Of a stretch of DNA of 64,000 nucleotides, positions 1 through 8,973 are shown one piece after another; position 1 is the first letter of the stretch; every line of letters starts with the position of its first letter. Below the pieces are notes generated by a model. That model saw only the letters and a list, made by a program, of their open reading frames with translations, ran no database searches and was not told where the DNA came from. This stretch comes from Hassallia sp050875635 (GTDB taxonomy: Bacteria; Cyanobacteriota; Cyanobacteriia; Cyanobacteriales; Nostocaceae), in contig NZ_JBPAOH010000031.1 of NCBI RefSeq assembly GCF_050875635.1, positions 1 through 64,000 on the forward strand, written 5' to 3'. A program made the position numbers and the translations under genes.

Positions 1-2
1 GA

Positions 3-566
3 AAAACTTTATACAATGCTCTGGGAATAAATGTAGCACGTTTAAAACCAAATGGTATAAGGAGCATTTGTGCGTTTTTAAAGGAAGGAGGAGAAGGAAA
101 ATTTCGGGGATGTGTTGGTGTGGCAGTAGCAGACAAAATTACTGGACCTTACGAACTACTACCTCCAGCTGCTATATCCGTTGTCGAGGGAACAAAAGAA
201 TCGGCTTATTATGAAATGGAACGACCGCAGGTGATTTATAAAAATGGCAAATATCATTTGTTTTTCTCGTGTTGGACTAAGTGGCTAAACCCCAAATGGA
301 TAGAAAAAGTGGGTCAAGAGCAGATCACCAATTCATCACTGTACTGCTATGTTTCCGATCATATTACTGGTCCCTTTAAACCTGTAAATGAAAAACCTGT
401 TGTTAAAGGTAGCGATAAAACTGGAATGTATGGAATAAACTTTTTTTCAGCATTGGATAATCCAGAAGAATTTATAGCGTATGGATGGTATCACAGACGG
501 ATGACGTTAGCAATTTCACCAGTGTATCAAGTTCGCTGGAACAATAACTCAATTGAAATCGAGTAG
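3..566 (+). CDS. GH68-family glycoside hydrolase (levansucrase/invertase-like), 3' part only
   Basis: The reading frame is open from the left edge of the window, so the start codon lies outside and only the last ~187 codons are present. The protein reads as the C-terminal part of a GH68 fructosyltransferase/beta-fructofuranosidase: a GVAVAD segment leading into GPYELLPP, then an MERPQVIY segment whose Glu corresponds to the family's general acid/base (ERPx motif), then NGKYHLFFS and YCYVSDHITGPF. GH68 enzymes act on sucrose, usually outside the cytoplasm, to release glucose and transfer or hydrolyse fructose. The nucleophile Asp and the RDP motif would lie upstream of the window. A GTG at 120 is an internal codon of the domain and not a credible start. 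Substrate preference cannot be read from this fragment. Confidence 0.85.
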   Translation, partial: KTLYNALGINVARLKPNGIRSICAFLKEGGEGKFRGCVGVAVADKITGPYELLPPAAISVVEGTKESAYYEMERPQVIYKNGKYHLFFSCWTKWLNPKWIEKVGQEQITNSSLYCYVSDHITGPFKPVNEKPVVKGSDKTGMYGINFFSALDNPEEFIAYGWYHRRMTLAISPVYQVRWNNNSIEIE

Positions 567-1071
567 CTTACATTATACAAGAGTGCAAAAATCTTAATTT
601 AGTAAATAAAAGCTGCTCCTCTGTCTTCCCCCCTCACCCCTCTATAGTCTCCCGTTTCAGGGAAGAGGCTGCTCCCGAATTTACTTTCCGTGGACAACAA
701 GTAGCCGACTTCCTTAGCAGAAGCACAGAAGTAAAGCTTATTCAAGTCTCAATGAATAGATTTGAGTAGGTTTTACAAAGCGGCATCTCATCATCCCTTT
801 TCTTGTGCTACCTACAAGGGGCTGTTTTATTTTCAAGGCTGGTAATCATGAAAGTCTATGCTGTGCCACTCAGGACTAGTGGACTTTCAAGGCAGGTCTA
901 TTCTGATTGAAGAGCGATCGCTCTTCAAGTGAGAGAGGTTAGACCCCGGAGCAATTCGCCAACAGTATCTTTTAGTCGTCGGGTACTTTTGTTATATTAC
1001 ATCAATAATACAAAATTTGCTGTTACATAAATGCTGGTAACAAACAATGCTCGCCTCATCCCTCTCTGCAA
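567..1071. other. Intergenic stretch without a convincing gene; HIP1-centred palindrome
   Basis: No open frame with recognisable protein similarity was found between the GH68 stop and the truncated ADP-ribosylglycohydrolase. The only strong signal is a 22-bp perfect palindrome at 907-928, built outward from the HIP1 octamer GCGATCGC at its centre. The missing 5' part of the next gene is not recognisable here in any frame. Confidence 0.6.
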
Positions 1072-1086
1072 AAAGTAGCCAGTAGT

Positions 1087-2037
1087 TTGTTTGCCGGACA
1101 AGGTTCTTATGGGAATGGTGCAGCGATGCGGGTTGCACCTGTGGGAGGATATTTTGCTGAAGATTTAAATTTGGTTGTCACGCAAGCAAAGAAAAGTGCG
1201 GAAATTACTCATACTCATCCGGAAGCGATCGCCGGCGCTATTGCTGTAGCGATCGCAGCAGCTTTGGCTTGGCGATTACGAGATTCTTTACCTAGCAAAG
1301 AAGAATTTCTCAACTTTATTTTGCCTTATGTTCCAGAAAGTGAGGTAAAGTCAAAGATACGCCACGCTCGTGATTTATCCGAAAAAACACTTATGAAATC
1401 AGCCGCTGCTATACTAGGAAATGGTACTAATATCTCTGCACAAGATACGGTTCCTTTTGCTTTGTGGTGTGCTGCTCAACACCTCAATAACTACGAAGAA
1501 GCACTGTGGTTAACTGTGAGCGGATTGGGGGATAGAGATACCACTTGCGCCATTGTCGGCGGTATTGTCGCGCTGTCTGCTGGTGTAAAAAGCATCCCGA
1601 CAGAGTGGTTGCAAGCGCGAGAACCTTTATCTAACTTCGATGCAGAAACTATGACTCTGTACCGTCCTACGGGAGCAAACGAACTGGCTTTGATTCGAGA
1701 AAGCGGTTATCGAGAGTTTCCACCGCGACTACCAGAACAGCCAATTTTTTACCCAGTACTTAACGAAGAATACGCTGTACAAATTGCCTGCGATTGGAAT
1801 GCAGCAACCAATGATACAGGCATTGGCTATGTAACGCGCTTTCAAGTGAAGGCAGATTTTTTAAGTCGCTATTCAGTGAAAACCGTAGGAGCTTTGATGC
1901 ATCAGGAATATTGGATACCTGCGGAAGATTTGCCAAAGTTCAATCGCAATATTGTGGGTTTGATTGAAGTGATAGCTGAGTTTCGCAAAACTTACAGAGT
2001 GAAAATCCGAAATAATGAAGATGGTAAGTGTAGATAA
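1087..2037 (+). pseudogene. ADP-ribosylglycohydrolase family (DraG-like), N-terminally truncated
   Basis: The protein carries the FGGxGSYGNGAAMR-type segment of ADP-ribosylglycohydrolases (here GSYGNGAAMRVAPVG, residues 6-20), the THxHPEAIAGAIAVA helix and the C-terminal GDRDTTCAIVGGIV metal-site segment. Family-like sequence extends slightly upstream of the TTG at 1087 (a VASSLFAGQGS run from about 1075), but the roughly 90 N-terminal residues, including the TDDT-type metal-binding motif, are absent, and upstream DNA does not restore them in any frame. DraG-type enzymes remove ADP-ribose from protein side chains using a dinuclear metal site, and half of that site is missing. I infer a 5'-deleted relic. 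A shorter protein with a different role cannot be excluded, since about 316 codons remain open. Confidence 0.65.
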
Positions 2038-2064
2038 AAGCATACCCATTTTTATTTATATAAA

Positions 2065-2613
2065 ATGAATAGCAAACATAAATTATTAACTTTAATTACG
2101 GCAACAGTTGCGTTTTCTTCTTTGACTGTCGGGACTGTTTTAGCGCAAGCGAAACTGACAAACCAATCGAAACTAACTCTCAACGGTATGGGAACAGTGC
2201 GAGTGGGAATGACTGTGAAAGAAGCAACAAGAGCTGCTGGTACAAAATTAGTTGACGATTCGCCTAATAATAATAGTTGTTACTATGTGAAGCCGCAAGG
2301 GGAACCGCAAAATATTGGGTTTATGGTGACAGGGGGTCGCATTTCTAGGGTGGATGTGTATAAAAATAGTCGTGTTGCTACTTTCAGCGGTGCGCGTATT
2401 GGGGATACAGAAGCGCAGATTAAATCTCTCTACCCAGGACAAATTACGGTAACACCTCATAAATACGTGCAAGGTGGACATTATCTGACTTTGATACCGA
2501 AAGACCGCGCTTATGGTAATTATCGCTTAATATTTGAGACTGATGGCAAGCGTGTTACTCAGTTGCGATCGGGTAAACTGCCGGAAGTGGAATTTGTCGA
2601 AGGGTGTTCTTAA
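2065..2613 (+). CDS. Secreted protein of unknown function, two GMTxxEA-like repeats
   Basis: 182 residues with a clear Sec signal peptide: positive N-end (MNSKHK), hydrophobic core and a cleavage site near AQA at about residue 29. The mature part holds two similar units, one around GTVRVGMTVKEATRAAG and one around GARIGDTEAQIKSLYPG, each followed by a beta-rich stretch. This resembles the SmpA/BamE-type repeat layout, although I cannot assign the family. There are two cysteines, one mid-protein and one two residues from the end, which may form a disulfide. It starts 27 bp after the truncated ADP-ribosylglycohydrolase on the same strand. I do not recognise a specific function. Confidence 0.7.
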   Translation: MNSKHKLLTLITATVAFSSLTVGTVLAQAKLTNQSKLTLNGMGTVRVGMTVKEATRAAGTKLVDDSPNNNSCYYVKPQGEPQNIGFMVTGGRISRVDVYKNSRVATFSGARIGDTEAQIKSLYPGQITVTPHKYVQGGHYLTLIPKDRAYGNYRLIFETDGKRVTQLRSGKLPEVEFVEGCS

Positions 2614-2783
2614 AAATTCTGTAGTGAGCGGTTTACCCTTCGGGTTCGCCAGTCGCTCATGGGGGAAACCACGGCAGATGCTTCAAGTCGGCGAAGCCGC
2701 CCAACGCACTGCCTCCCCAAGACCGCGCTGGCTCACCGCTCATATCTTCGGTTTTAAGGGCTTCAGCCCTTACTACCTATAAA
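2614..2783. repeat. Intergenic repeat of the GCCAGTCGC...GCGCTGGCTC family plus hairpin
   Basis: The stretch between two convergent genes contains GGTTCGCCAGTCGC and GCGCTGGCTCACCG blocks that recur at 49131-49320 between pecE and pecC, and partly at 47323-47420. It ends in an inverted repeat reading TTAAGGGCTTCAGCCCTTA (2755-2773). Open frames crossing it are repeat-derived and not credible genes. Confidence 0.6.
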
Positions 2784-4127
2784 TTAACCAGATAAACGAA
2801 CTAAAGCCAGAGAATAGGCTTTTAAATTAAAAGCTTTTCCCAACAACAATTGTTGAGTGATGCTAGTATTTTGTACTCCATCTGCATTTAGGTAAAAAAT
2901 AGGCAAAATATTCGGGAGTTTGATTTTTGACATACCTGTTAAAATAAGTTCGGCAGGTTTAGCTGATTTGTTGATTAACAATAAAGAACGTCTTCCGTCA
3001 GCATTTATGACTGCCATTGCTTCTACACTGGAGCGATCGCTTTTTGTCTGCATGACTGTACCTGTTAAATACTTTACTCCCCAGGCAAATACAGTCGCGG
3101 CGGGTCGCAAACGATTTTCTGAGTCAATCATGCCGTAAATTCCGTCTTTGAGATGCCAGGAGGTTGCCATATCTACACCCGCTTCTGCTAGATGTTTGAG
3201 TACGGAAGCAAACCAAACTGCCCCAATATAAGTATTTTGACGCTTTTCACCCGATTCCCAAGAGTAGTTAATGTTGTATTCGCCTAGTAATAAGGGTATA
3301 TGACGCTGGGGAATATATTTTTTGGTAATTGCCCGGAATTCTCGCACTTGTTGACCGTAATTGGGCGTGTAAGCCATGATTTTATCGGTGGAGTCATTAG
3401 CATCACCGCTGGCATAACGATGCCAAGAGATAAAGTCTACATTAGAAGCGCAACTTTGCAGAAATGATGCGAGTCGGCTTGATTCATCCCAAGTGAGGAC
3501 GGGACCGCCAATTTTAATTTTAGGGTCTTTGGCTTTCATTGCTTGAGCAACTTTGTTATATATACGCCATAGTTCGTCAAGCTTTCCTGCTTTGTGATAG
3601 CGCACATCTTGTTCGTTAAATGGTTCCCAATACACTATGTTGCGAGATAGACGTTGATTGAGAATTACCACCAACTCTGCACAAAAAGCTGCATAGTTGT
3701 CATATTCTTCAGGGTGTAGCAGACCATCTGGAGTTTTTCGCATCCACTTAGCCCAAGTGGGGATATTTTGAATAATAATGGGTTTTTGGGGATAGGATGC
3801 ATCGTAACCTGCTTTAATTTTGGCTATATCCCAGGTTTTAGTCGCTGCATTCGACCAGCGATCGCTCAATTCAGCATGATGGATGCGAATTAATTTGATA
3901 TTTAACTCAGATAATAATTTTTGGTATGCAGAGTCTCGCGCACGTTCGGGTGTGGTAATTTCATAATCATTAGAACCAAAGGTGTTGACTGTGGATTTAG
4001 CTATTGATGTTTGCCAATCCACACTGACTCGGACTGATTTTGTATTTTGGTGTAGCTGGAAGATTGTATGCCATAGCGATACTGCTGCGGCACTTGATAC
4101 TCCCATCAAAACGTCTCTTCGTCGCAT
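2784..4127 (-). CDS. GH39-like (clan GH-A) glycoside hydrolase, exported
   Basis: 447 residues. The N-terminus MRRRDVLMG followed by a hydrophobic stretch looks like a twin-arginine or membrane-anchor signal. The catalytic domain is a (beta/alpha)8-type hydrolase: YWEPFNEQD (Glu near residue 170) matches the acid/base motif of clan GH-A, and LLLGEYN (Glu near 282) matches the nucleophile strand. A beta-sandwich-like C-terminal part follows. Substrate is unknown; GH39 members act on xylosides, iduronides and various bacterial exopolysaccharides. It is the last gene of the polysaccharide cluster, starting 5 bp after the Wzc-like gene, so a role in trimming or turning over the cluster's own polymer is the natural inference. 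Confidence 0.8.
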   Translation of the reverse strand: MRRRDVLMGVSSAAAVSLWHTIFQLHQNTKSVRVSVDWQTSIAKSTVNTFGSNDYEITTPERARDSAYQKLLSELNIKLIRIHHAELSDRWSNAATKTWDIAKIKAGYDASYPQKPIIIQNIPTWAKWMRKTPDGLLHPEEYDNYAAFCAELVVILNQRLSRNIVYWEPFNEQDVRYHKAGKLDELWRIYNKVAQAMKAKDPKIKIGGPVLTWDESSRLASFLQSCASNVDFISWHRYASGDANDSTDKIMAYTPNYGQQVREFRAITKKYIPQRHIPLLLGEYNINYSWESGEKRQNTYIGAVWFASVLKHLAEAGVDMATSWHLKDGIYGMIDSENRLRPAATVFAWGVKYLTGTVMQTKSDRSSVEAMAVINADGRRSLLLINKSAKPAELILTGMSKIKLPNILPIFYLNADGVQNTSITQQLLLGKAFNLKAYSLALVRLSG

Positions 4128-4132
4128 AATGC

Positions 4133-6169
4133 TTATTCATTTATCACGACATCATGCAAGCGATGCGTGTAAGGTTTAGCTGTAGTTTCCACGTCATTAA
4201 CTACCAAAGCTAAAATTGATGCCTGATGTTGGATCAATTGTTCGAGGCTATCACGAACCAAGCTACTATGACTTATACTCGGTCGGACAACAAACAATAC
4301 ATTGGGAATTTGGGCTGTCATTAATGCTGTAGCAGTTGTGGAACTTACAGGAGCAGTATCAACTAGAACATAATCATACTCATCATGCGATTTGGCATCT
4401 GCCAGCGCTTGTTGAAAACGTCCCCCGGATATCATCTCCAGAATTTTGCCGCGTTGTGGGATGGCAGGCAATAAATGTAGATTGCGTTCTATGGAAATGG
4501 GCGTTAAAGTACTGTTAAGCTCTTTAGTGTAACCTAATTTGTGAGTAAGTTCTGCCTGGAAAAAATCTCCATCCACCATTAGTACCCGAAAACCTAAATC
4601 TACTAATGCCCTTGCTAACCCCAAGGTAACAGTTGTTTTACCTTCACCTTCCATTGCACTGGTAATCAATAAATGGCGGTTATTTAGAGGTTGCAAGCTG
4701 ATTGTGGAAGCAAGACGTTGAAAGAAGTTGACCTTTCTATCATCTAGTTTTGATTTAAGTTCGGTATCTTTGATTCGAGGGATAGAGACAACTATCGGGA
4801 ACTTCATATATTGTAAGTCTTGAGGACTCAACAGCGGGTTGCGTCTTTCTAGCAGTAATAATAGGGCAATGCTGCCAATTATTCCTGCCAGTAAAGCATT
4901 CAAGACTATTAACGATAACTTGGGAGAAACAGGCTTGCTATCAACTCTGGCTGCATCTAATATTTCCACATTGGGATAAACATCAAAGACATCAATATTA
5001 GTTTGCTGCACTTGGGCAACTAAACCTTTATAAACACCCTCTGCTACATCGACACTGCGTTGAAGTTCAGCTAACCGTTCTTGTTGACCGGGTATAGAAT
5101 TTAAATTAGCTTTGAGCTGGTTTAGTTGACTTTGTATTTGTTCAGCGAGACGTTGCTGACCCTTAGCTTCTGTTTCTGCCAAAATTAACTGTTCGACTAA
5201 ACTGGCACGTCCTTCTCCTTGACTGTTGAGTGTGGTGTCGATAGACGAACCAGCAGCAGTTTGGTTAACTTGGCTTTGTATCTGGCTCAATAATGCTTGC
5301 TTTTGTTGCAAAAGTTGTTTAACAACAGGATGGTCATCAGTATATTTAGTACTTTGCCGCACTAAATCAGCTTCTACTTCTGATAGTTTGGCTTTAAGAA
5401 ATTGGTAATCTTTATTTTCACCCAAACTCAAAGAGCTAATAGCTTGATTTGGTGACATTCGCAGACGATTTGATAAAGTAGCAACCCGATTTTGACTGTA
5501 TTCAGCTTGGGACTGTGCCTGTAATTGAGCTTTAGTTAAACTATCAATGGTACTAACTATTGCTTTTGTTTGCTCTTCAGCGTCAACTAGTCCGGTAGAC
5601 TGCTTAAACCTGGCTAAAGCTTGTTGTGCCAAAATCAAATTATTTTTCGCGTCTGCTAATTCTTTTTTGTTTAACTGTCTTTTAGATGAACGGTTTGTTT
5701 GACGCAGTTCGTTGAGTCGCTGCTGAAACAAATTTGTGAGATTATTTGCGCGTACTTTTGCCAATTCTGGGCTAGAACCGTTGATGCTGATAGAAAGGAT
5801 ACTCGAAGTTTCTGCGAATGAAACTTCAAATAGCTTCTTGTAATCAGCTAATCTTTTGAATTGAGCTTTTTCTGGGTCTTTTGCCAGCACCCTTTCCATC
5901 AAAGTATCGCTGTTGAGAATACTCTGCTGCATATTCAATTGACTGTTCCCACCAGTCGCAGAAATATCAGAAGTACCATTTTTCAAGGAACCCAAAATGC
6001 CTAAATTGGCATCTAAATTGCCACTTGCTCCATTAACTGTAAACTGTGTTGTTGCCGTCCAAACACGGGGCAAAAACATAGCGGTGGCAACAGTTACTCC
6101 CAATACTAGTATGTTCCACAATATTAGGGGCTTCCAATGCCTGATGGCGATCGCTGCTATTTTAGCCAT
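4133..6169 (-). CDS. Wzc-like polysaccharide co-polymerase with P-loop kinase-like domain
   Basis: 678 residues. A Wzz domain is framed by two membrane segments (about residues 14-34 and 418-440) with a long coiled-coil region between them. The cytoplasmic C-terminal domain is CpsD/CapB-like: Walker A SAMEGEGKTT near residue 505, Walker A' VLMVDGDFF near 530 and Walker B YVLVDTAPV near 601. Such proteins set chain length and control export of capsule or exopolysaccharide together with Wzx and Wzy. Two features are odd. Walker A' reads VDGD rather than the usual IDAD, and the C-terminal tail (TAKPYTHRL...) has a single Tyr instead of a Tyr-rich autophosphorylation cluster. Tyrosine-kinase activity is therefore uncertain, although co-polymerase function is well supported. 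Confidence 0.88.
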   Translation of the reverse strand: MAKIAAIAIRHWKPLILWNILVLGVTVATAMFLPRVWTATTQFTVNGASGNLDANLGILGSLKNGTSDISATGGNSQLNMQQSILNSDTLMERVLAKDPEKAQFKRLADYKKLFEVSFAETSSILSISINGSSPELAKVRANNLTNLFQQRLNELRQTNRSSKRQLNKKELADAKNNLILAQQALARFKQSTGLVDAEEQTKAIVSTIDSLTKAQLQAQSQAEYSQNRVATLSNRLRMSPNQAISSLSLGENKDYQFLKAKLSEVEADLVRQSTKYTDDHPVVKQLLQQKQALLSQIQSQVNQTAAGSSIDTTLNSQGEGRASLVEQLILAETEAKGQQRLAEQIQSQLNQLKANLNSIPGQQERLAELQRSVDVAEGVYKGLVAQVQQTNIDVFDVYPNVEILDAARVDSKPVSPKLSLIVLNALLAGIIGSIALLLLLERRNPLLSPQDLQYMKFPIVVSIPRIKDTELKSKLDDRKVNFFQRLASTISLQPLNNRHLLITSAMEGEGKTTVTLGLARALVDLGFRVLMVDGDFFQAELTHKLGYTKELNSTLTPISIERNLHLLPAIPQRGKILEMISGGRFQQALADAKSHDEYDYVLVDTAPVSSTTATALMTAQIPNVLFVVRPSISHSSLVRDSLEQLIQHQASILALVVNDVETTAKPYTHRLHDVVINE

Positions 6170-6257
6170 AAAACTAATACCAAATTCTTAATTTATCAAA
6201 ACATACCACTTCGGATAGATGCAAAATCTCGATGAACAAATTTTCTTTTCAAGCCTT

Positions 6258-7595
6258 TTATACTGAAAGTTGTTCCCAACTGATAATATTTAACTTCTGT
6301 TGCCTTACTTGTGCGAGAATAGCCCCCAACCAAACAAAAAAGAACCAAAAATAAATCGCCATCCAAGTCAACGTAGTCGCTTGACACAATATATATAAAG
6401 CTATTAAGCTCGCAAATGCCCGTTGGCAAATGCGGTTTCCCCGCATAGCAGGTTCCCAAAAGCTACACGCAGTTGAAATTAGTGCTGTAATAAAAAAAAC
6501 AAAGCCAAATATTCCGTGTACGTAAAGTACTTGGGCGTAGGAAGAAAATGTTCCCAAGGGAAGCTCAAACGCTCCATTTCCCCAAGTCACTGTTTTATCA
6601 GCAATTCCCCACCCTACCCAAGGTGACTCTTTCCATGCATCAATAGTAGCATTAACAACATACTCCCGATCTTTCGATGAGTCAGCACGAGCGCTGTTAA
6701 AAGTTTTTAGGGGTGTATTAATTACATCTTGTAAAGCTAAACCGAAAATGGCACAAAATAAAGAAGTAAAAGACGCTACCCATAAAGAACCTTGTCGAGC
6801 TAAACCACTACGGAAACAACCAATAATTACAAATACTAACGGAAAGCATATCCAAGCTAGACGACTTTGAGAAATTATCAAAGCAATTAAGTATCCTGCT
6901 AAAGCAAATTTACGCAGCCGTTGGTTACTTTCACTCAAGCAAATAAAGAAACATAAAAGGGCACAAACCCCCAAAATAGGAGGGTCTGCGGTGTATAGGT
7001 CTGTCCTAGGTAAGGGAATACCAAAAAAGGGCTGAATGATAGCAAACTTCACCATCAAACTGACTTTATCACCCGGAATTAAACGAGCTAAAGGCGGTAA
7101 AAAAGGTTCTTGAGAACCGATCGCAAAAAGTATTACCATTTGAATAGCAAGGAGTGCTAAATAGCTTATTGCCATCCAAGATACAGCCCGCACAATCACT
7201 TTTACTCTGATGCGATGCCAAAATGGTACAGTCATGCAGGCGAATATCATCAAGTAGCCCTTGAATAAAGTAAAGAATGTGGCTGCTGTTTTCAAAGGAT
7301 CGAAGCCTATTTGTTCCAACCCCAAAATATTTGTCCAAAGTGCAGCTAAAATCATTGCTAACCATGCCCAATTGCAAATTGGCAAAGAGTTTTTAATCAG
7401 CTTGTCGAGTTGAAAACCTGCAACTAGTAGAAACGCACTAACAACTGGATAGACAATAGTTTGCACTCCCAGCAACCACCAAAGCGGTGTGAGTACAATA
7501 GTCCAGTAAATTATCCGTTCTGCAAATGATAGCGCTTGCAGTTTAAACTCAGATTGTTTGGAGGTAATTTTACTAGTGCGGCTAAATTCCAGCAT
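6258..7595 (-). CDS. O-antigen ligase / Wzy-type polymerase membrane protein
   Basis: 445 residues with about ten to twelve hydrophobic segments covering nearly the whole length. The largest loop, near residues 280-350, carries NATIDAWKESPWVGWGIAD followed by GTFSSYAQVLYVHGIFGF, the usual signature of the O-antigen ligase/polymerase (Wzy_C) family. It would polymerise or transfer lipid-linked repeat units on the outer face of the inner membrane. It lies between the GT4 gene (21 bp upstream) and the Wzc-like gene (88 bp downstream), the expected setting for the polymerase of a Wzx/Wzy pathway. Sequence alone does not separate polymerase from ligase. Confidence 0.82.
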   Translation of the reverse strand: MLEFSRTSKITSKQSEFKLQALSFAERIIYWTIVLTPLWWLLGVQTIVYPVVSAFLLVAGFQLDKLIKNSLPICNWAWLAMILAALWTNILGLEQIGFDPLKTAATFFTLFKGYLMIFACMTVPFWHRIRVKVIVRAVSWMAISYLALLAIQMVILFAIGSQEPFLPPLARLIPGDKVSLMVKFAIIQPFFGIPLPRTDLYTADPPILGVCALLCFFICLSESNQRLRKFALAGYLIALIISQSRLAWICFPLVFVIIGCFRSGLARQGSLWVASFTSLFCAIFGLALQDVINTPLKTFNSARADSSKDREYVVNATIDAWKESPWVGWGIADKTVTWGNGAFELPLGTFSSYAQVLYVHGIFGFVFFITALISTACSFWEPAMRGNRICQRAFASLIALYILCQATTLTWMAIYFWFFFVWLGAILAQVRQQKLNIISWEQLSV

Positions 7596-7616
7596 TCTTT
7601 AAATTATTGAAGTTTT

Positions 7617-8738
7617 TTAGGCTAATATTTTTGTTGGTATACCCAACACTTGTAGATATTTTTCGGCACAAGTTTCTGAGGTAAATTGATTTAGCCAACT
7701 GAAATCTACTTTCTTGGTATTGCCAGCGAGAACATTTAAAATAGCCTCAGCCATTGCCTTAGAGTCGCCAACTGGTGTTAAGTCACCATACTTACCATTT
7801 GCCAATATTTCCGATGGACCACTTTCGCAATTTGTAGACACTACTGGAGTTCCTACAGCTAATGCTTCTACAAGTACATTGCCGAAACCTTCCCAAGCAG
7901 AAGACAAAACAAAAACTGCGGCTTTTGCCATGTAAGCGTAAGGATTATCCGCAAAACCCAACATGGCAACATCCTCTTCTAAACCTAATTTGCGAATCAA
8001 ATTATTTAGATTATCTTCTTCTGGTCCCTCCCCTAAAATTACTAACCGACTGCGACGTACTTGCCGCACTTGGGCAAAGGCATTTATTAAAGTAGGATAA
8101 TCTTTCTGTGGATATAACCTTCCTGCTGCCAGAATGATTGGCGGTTCTCCGGGTTGAAACCACGGGTGATTAACTGGTTCTTTTGCCTTTGTAAACACCT
8201 CAGGAGTTACAGCTGGATTGTAAATTAAATCAATGCGGTTTCTTGGTAGGTGAGTTACATTGGCTAAGTCCTCGGCTACTCCTTGGGAAACAGCCACAAT
8301 AGCATCTGCCCAAGGGTAAAAAAGTTTTACTGCTAAAGGTGTTAAGCGTACTGAAAGTTGTGGAATGCGTTTTGCTTCTTGAGAAAGATTATTATGTTCA
8401 GATACTACTATACGTGTCGATACCCCAGCAATACGCTTTGCTAAAATGGCTATCTCGCAAGGATAGTGTAGCGCTGCCAGCATACTCACAGGACGCTCTC
8501 GCTGCAAATATTGAATTAATTTAGGAAGGATACTAAGCTTTGATTGTGCGTTTAAATTTATCAGTCGAATTCCTGGCGGCAATTGTTCTAGTAAAGAGCC
8601 TTCTTCCTTAACAACTACCATATCAACTGTGAGTTTTTGCTGTAAAAAATTACGAGCTAAATTCAGCATTCCTCGTTCAGCGCCACCTCCATAAAGGCAA
8701 CGTAAAAAAATTGCGATATCAGGCGAAGATTTAGGCAT
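7617..8738 (-). CDS. GT4-family glycosyltransferase
   Basis: 373 residues with two Rossmann halves. The N-terminal domain starts with a GGAERGMLNLA acceptor-side loop (residues 17-27). The C-terminal domain shows AAGRLYPQKDYPTLI, VILGEGPEEDNL and the EX7E motif EGFGNVLVE near residue 283, all typical of retaining GT-B enzymes of family GT4. It probably adds one sugar of the exopolysaccharide repeat unit at the cytoplasmic membrane. The start ATG at 8738 is preceded by a non-coding stretch holding a miniature repeat, so this gene may begin its own transcription unit with the downstream wzy and wzc-like genes. Confidence 0.87.
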   Translation of the reverse strand: MPKSSPDIAIFLRCLYGGGAERGMLNLARNFLQQKLTVDMVVVKEEGSLLEQLPPGIRLINLNAQSKLSILPKLIQYLQRERPVSMLAALHYPCEIAILAKRIAGVSTRIVVSEHNNLSQEAKRIPQLSVRLTPLAVKLFYPWADAIVAVSQGVAEDLANVTHLPRNRIDLIYNPAVTPEVFTKAKEPVNHPWFQPGEPPIILAAGRLYPQKDYPTLINAFAQVRQVRRSRLVILGEGPEEDNLNNLIRKLGLEEDVAMLGFADNPYAYMAKAAVFVLSSAWEGFGNVLVEALAVGTPVVSTNCESGPSEILANGKYGDLTPVGDSKAMAEAILNVLAGNTKKVDFSWLNQFTSETCAEKYLQVLGIPTKILA

Positions 8739-8785
8739 AGTAATTAATTATTCTTTAGGTCGATAGACGAAAGTCACAAATACAC

Positions 8786-8903
8786 AGGACTTACACAAAA
8801 ACTCTCTTCAACTCTTACTCCTTCTCCTTCGGAGACGCCAAGGGCGAAGGCGAACAAAAGCGTACTTGGCGGTTCGTTTTCTGGTCATTTTGCGTTAGTA
8901 CTA
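8786..8903. repeat. Degenerate copy of the AGGACTTACGCA miniature element (family A)
   Basis: The left end reads AGGACTTACACAAAA, and the interior TTCTCCTTCGGAGACGC block matches the copy at 54536-54678. The right end TGCGTTAGTACTA is an eroded version of TGCGTAAGTCCTA. It lies between the flippase and GT4 genes. Confidence 0.65.
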
Positions 8904-8973
8904 ATACACTCAAAACTTATTTTATAATATCATCGTTTTAATTATTTCCTGATTTATTAACGATTAAAATTAA

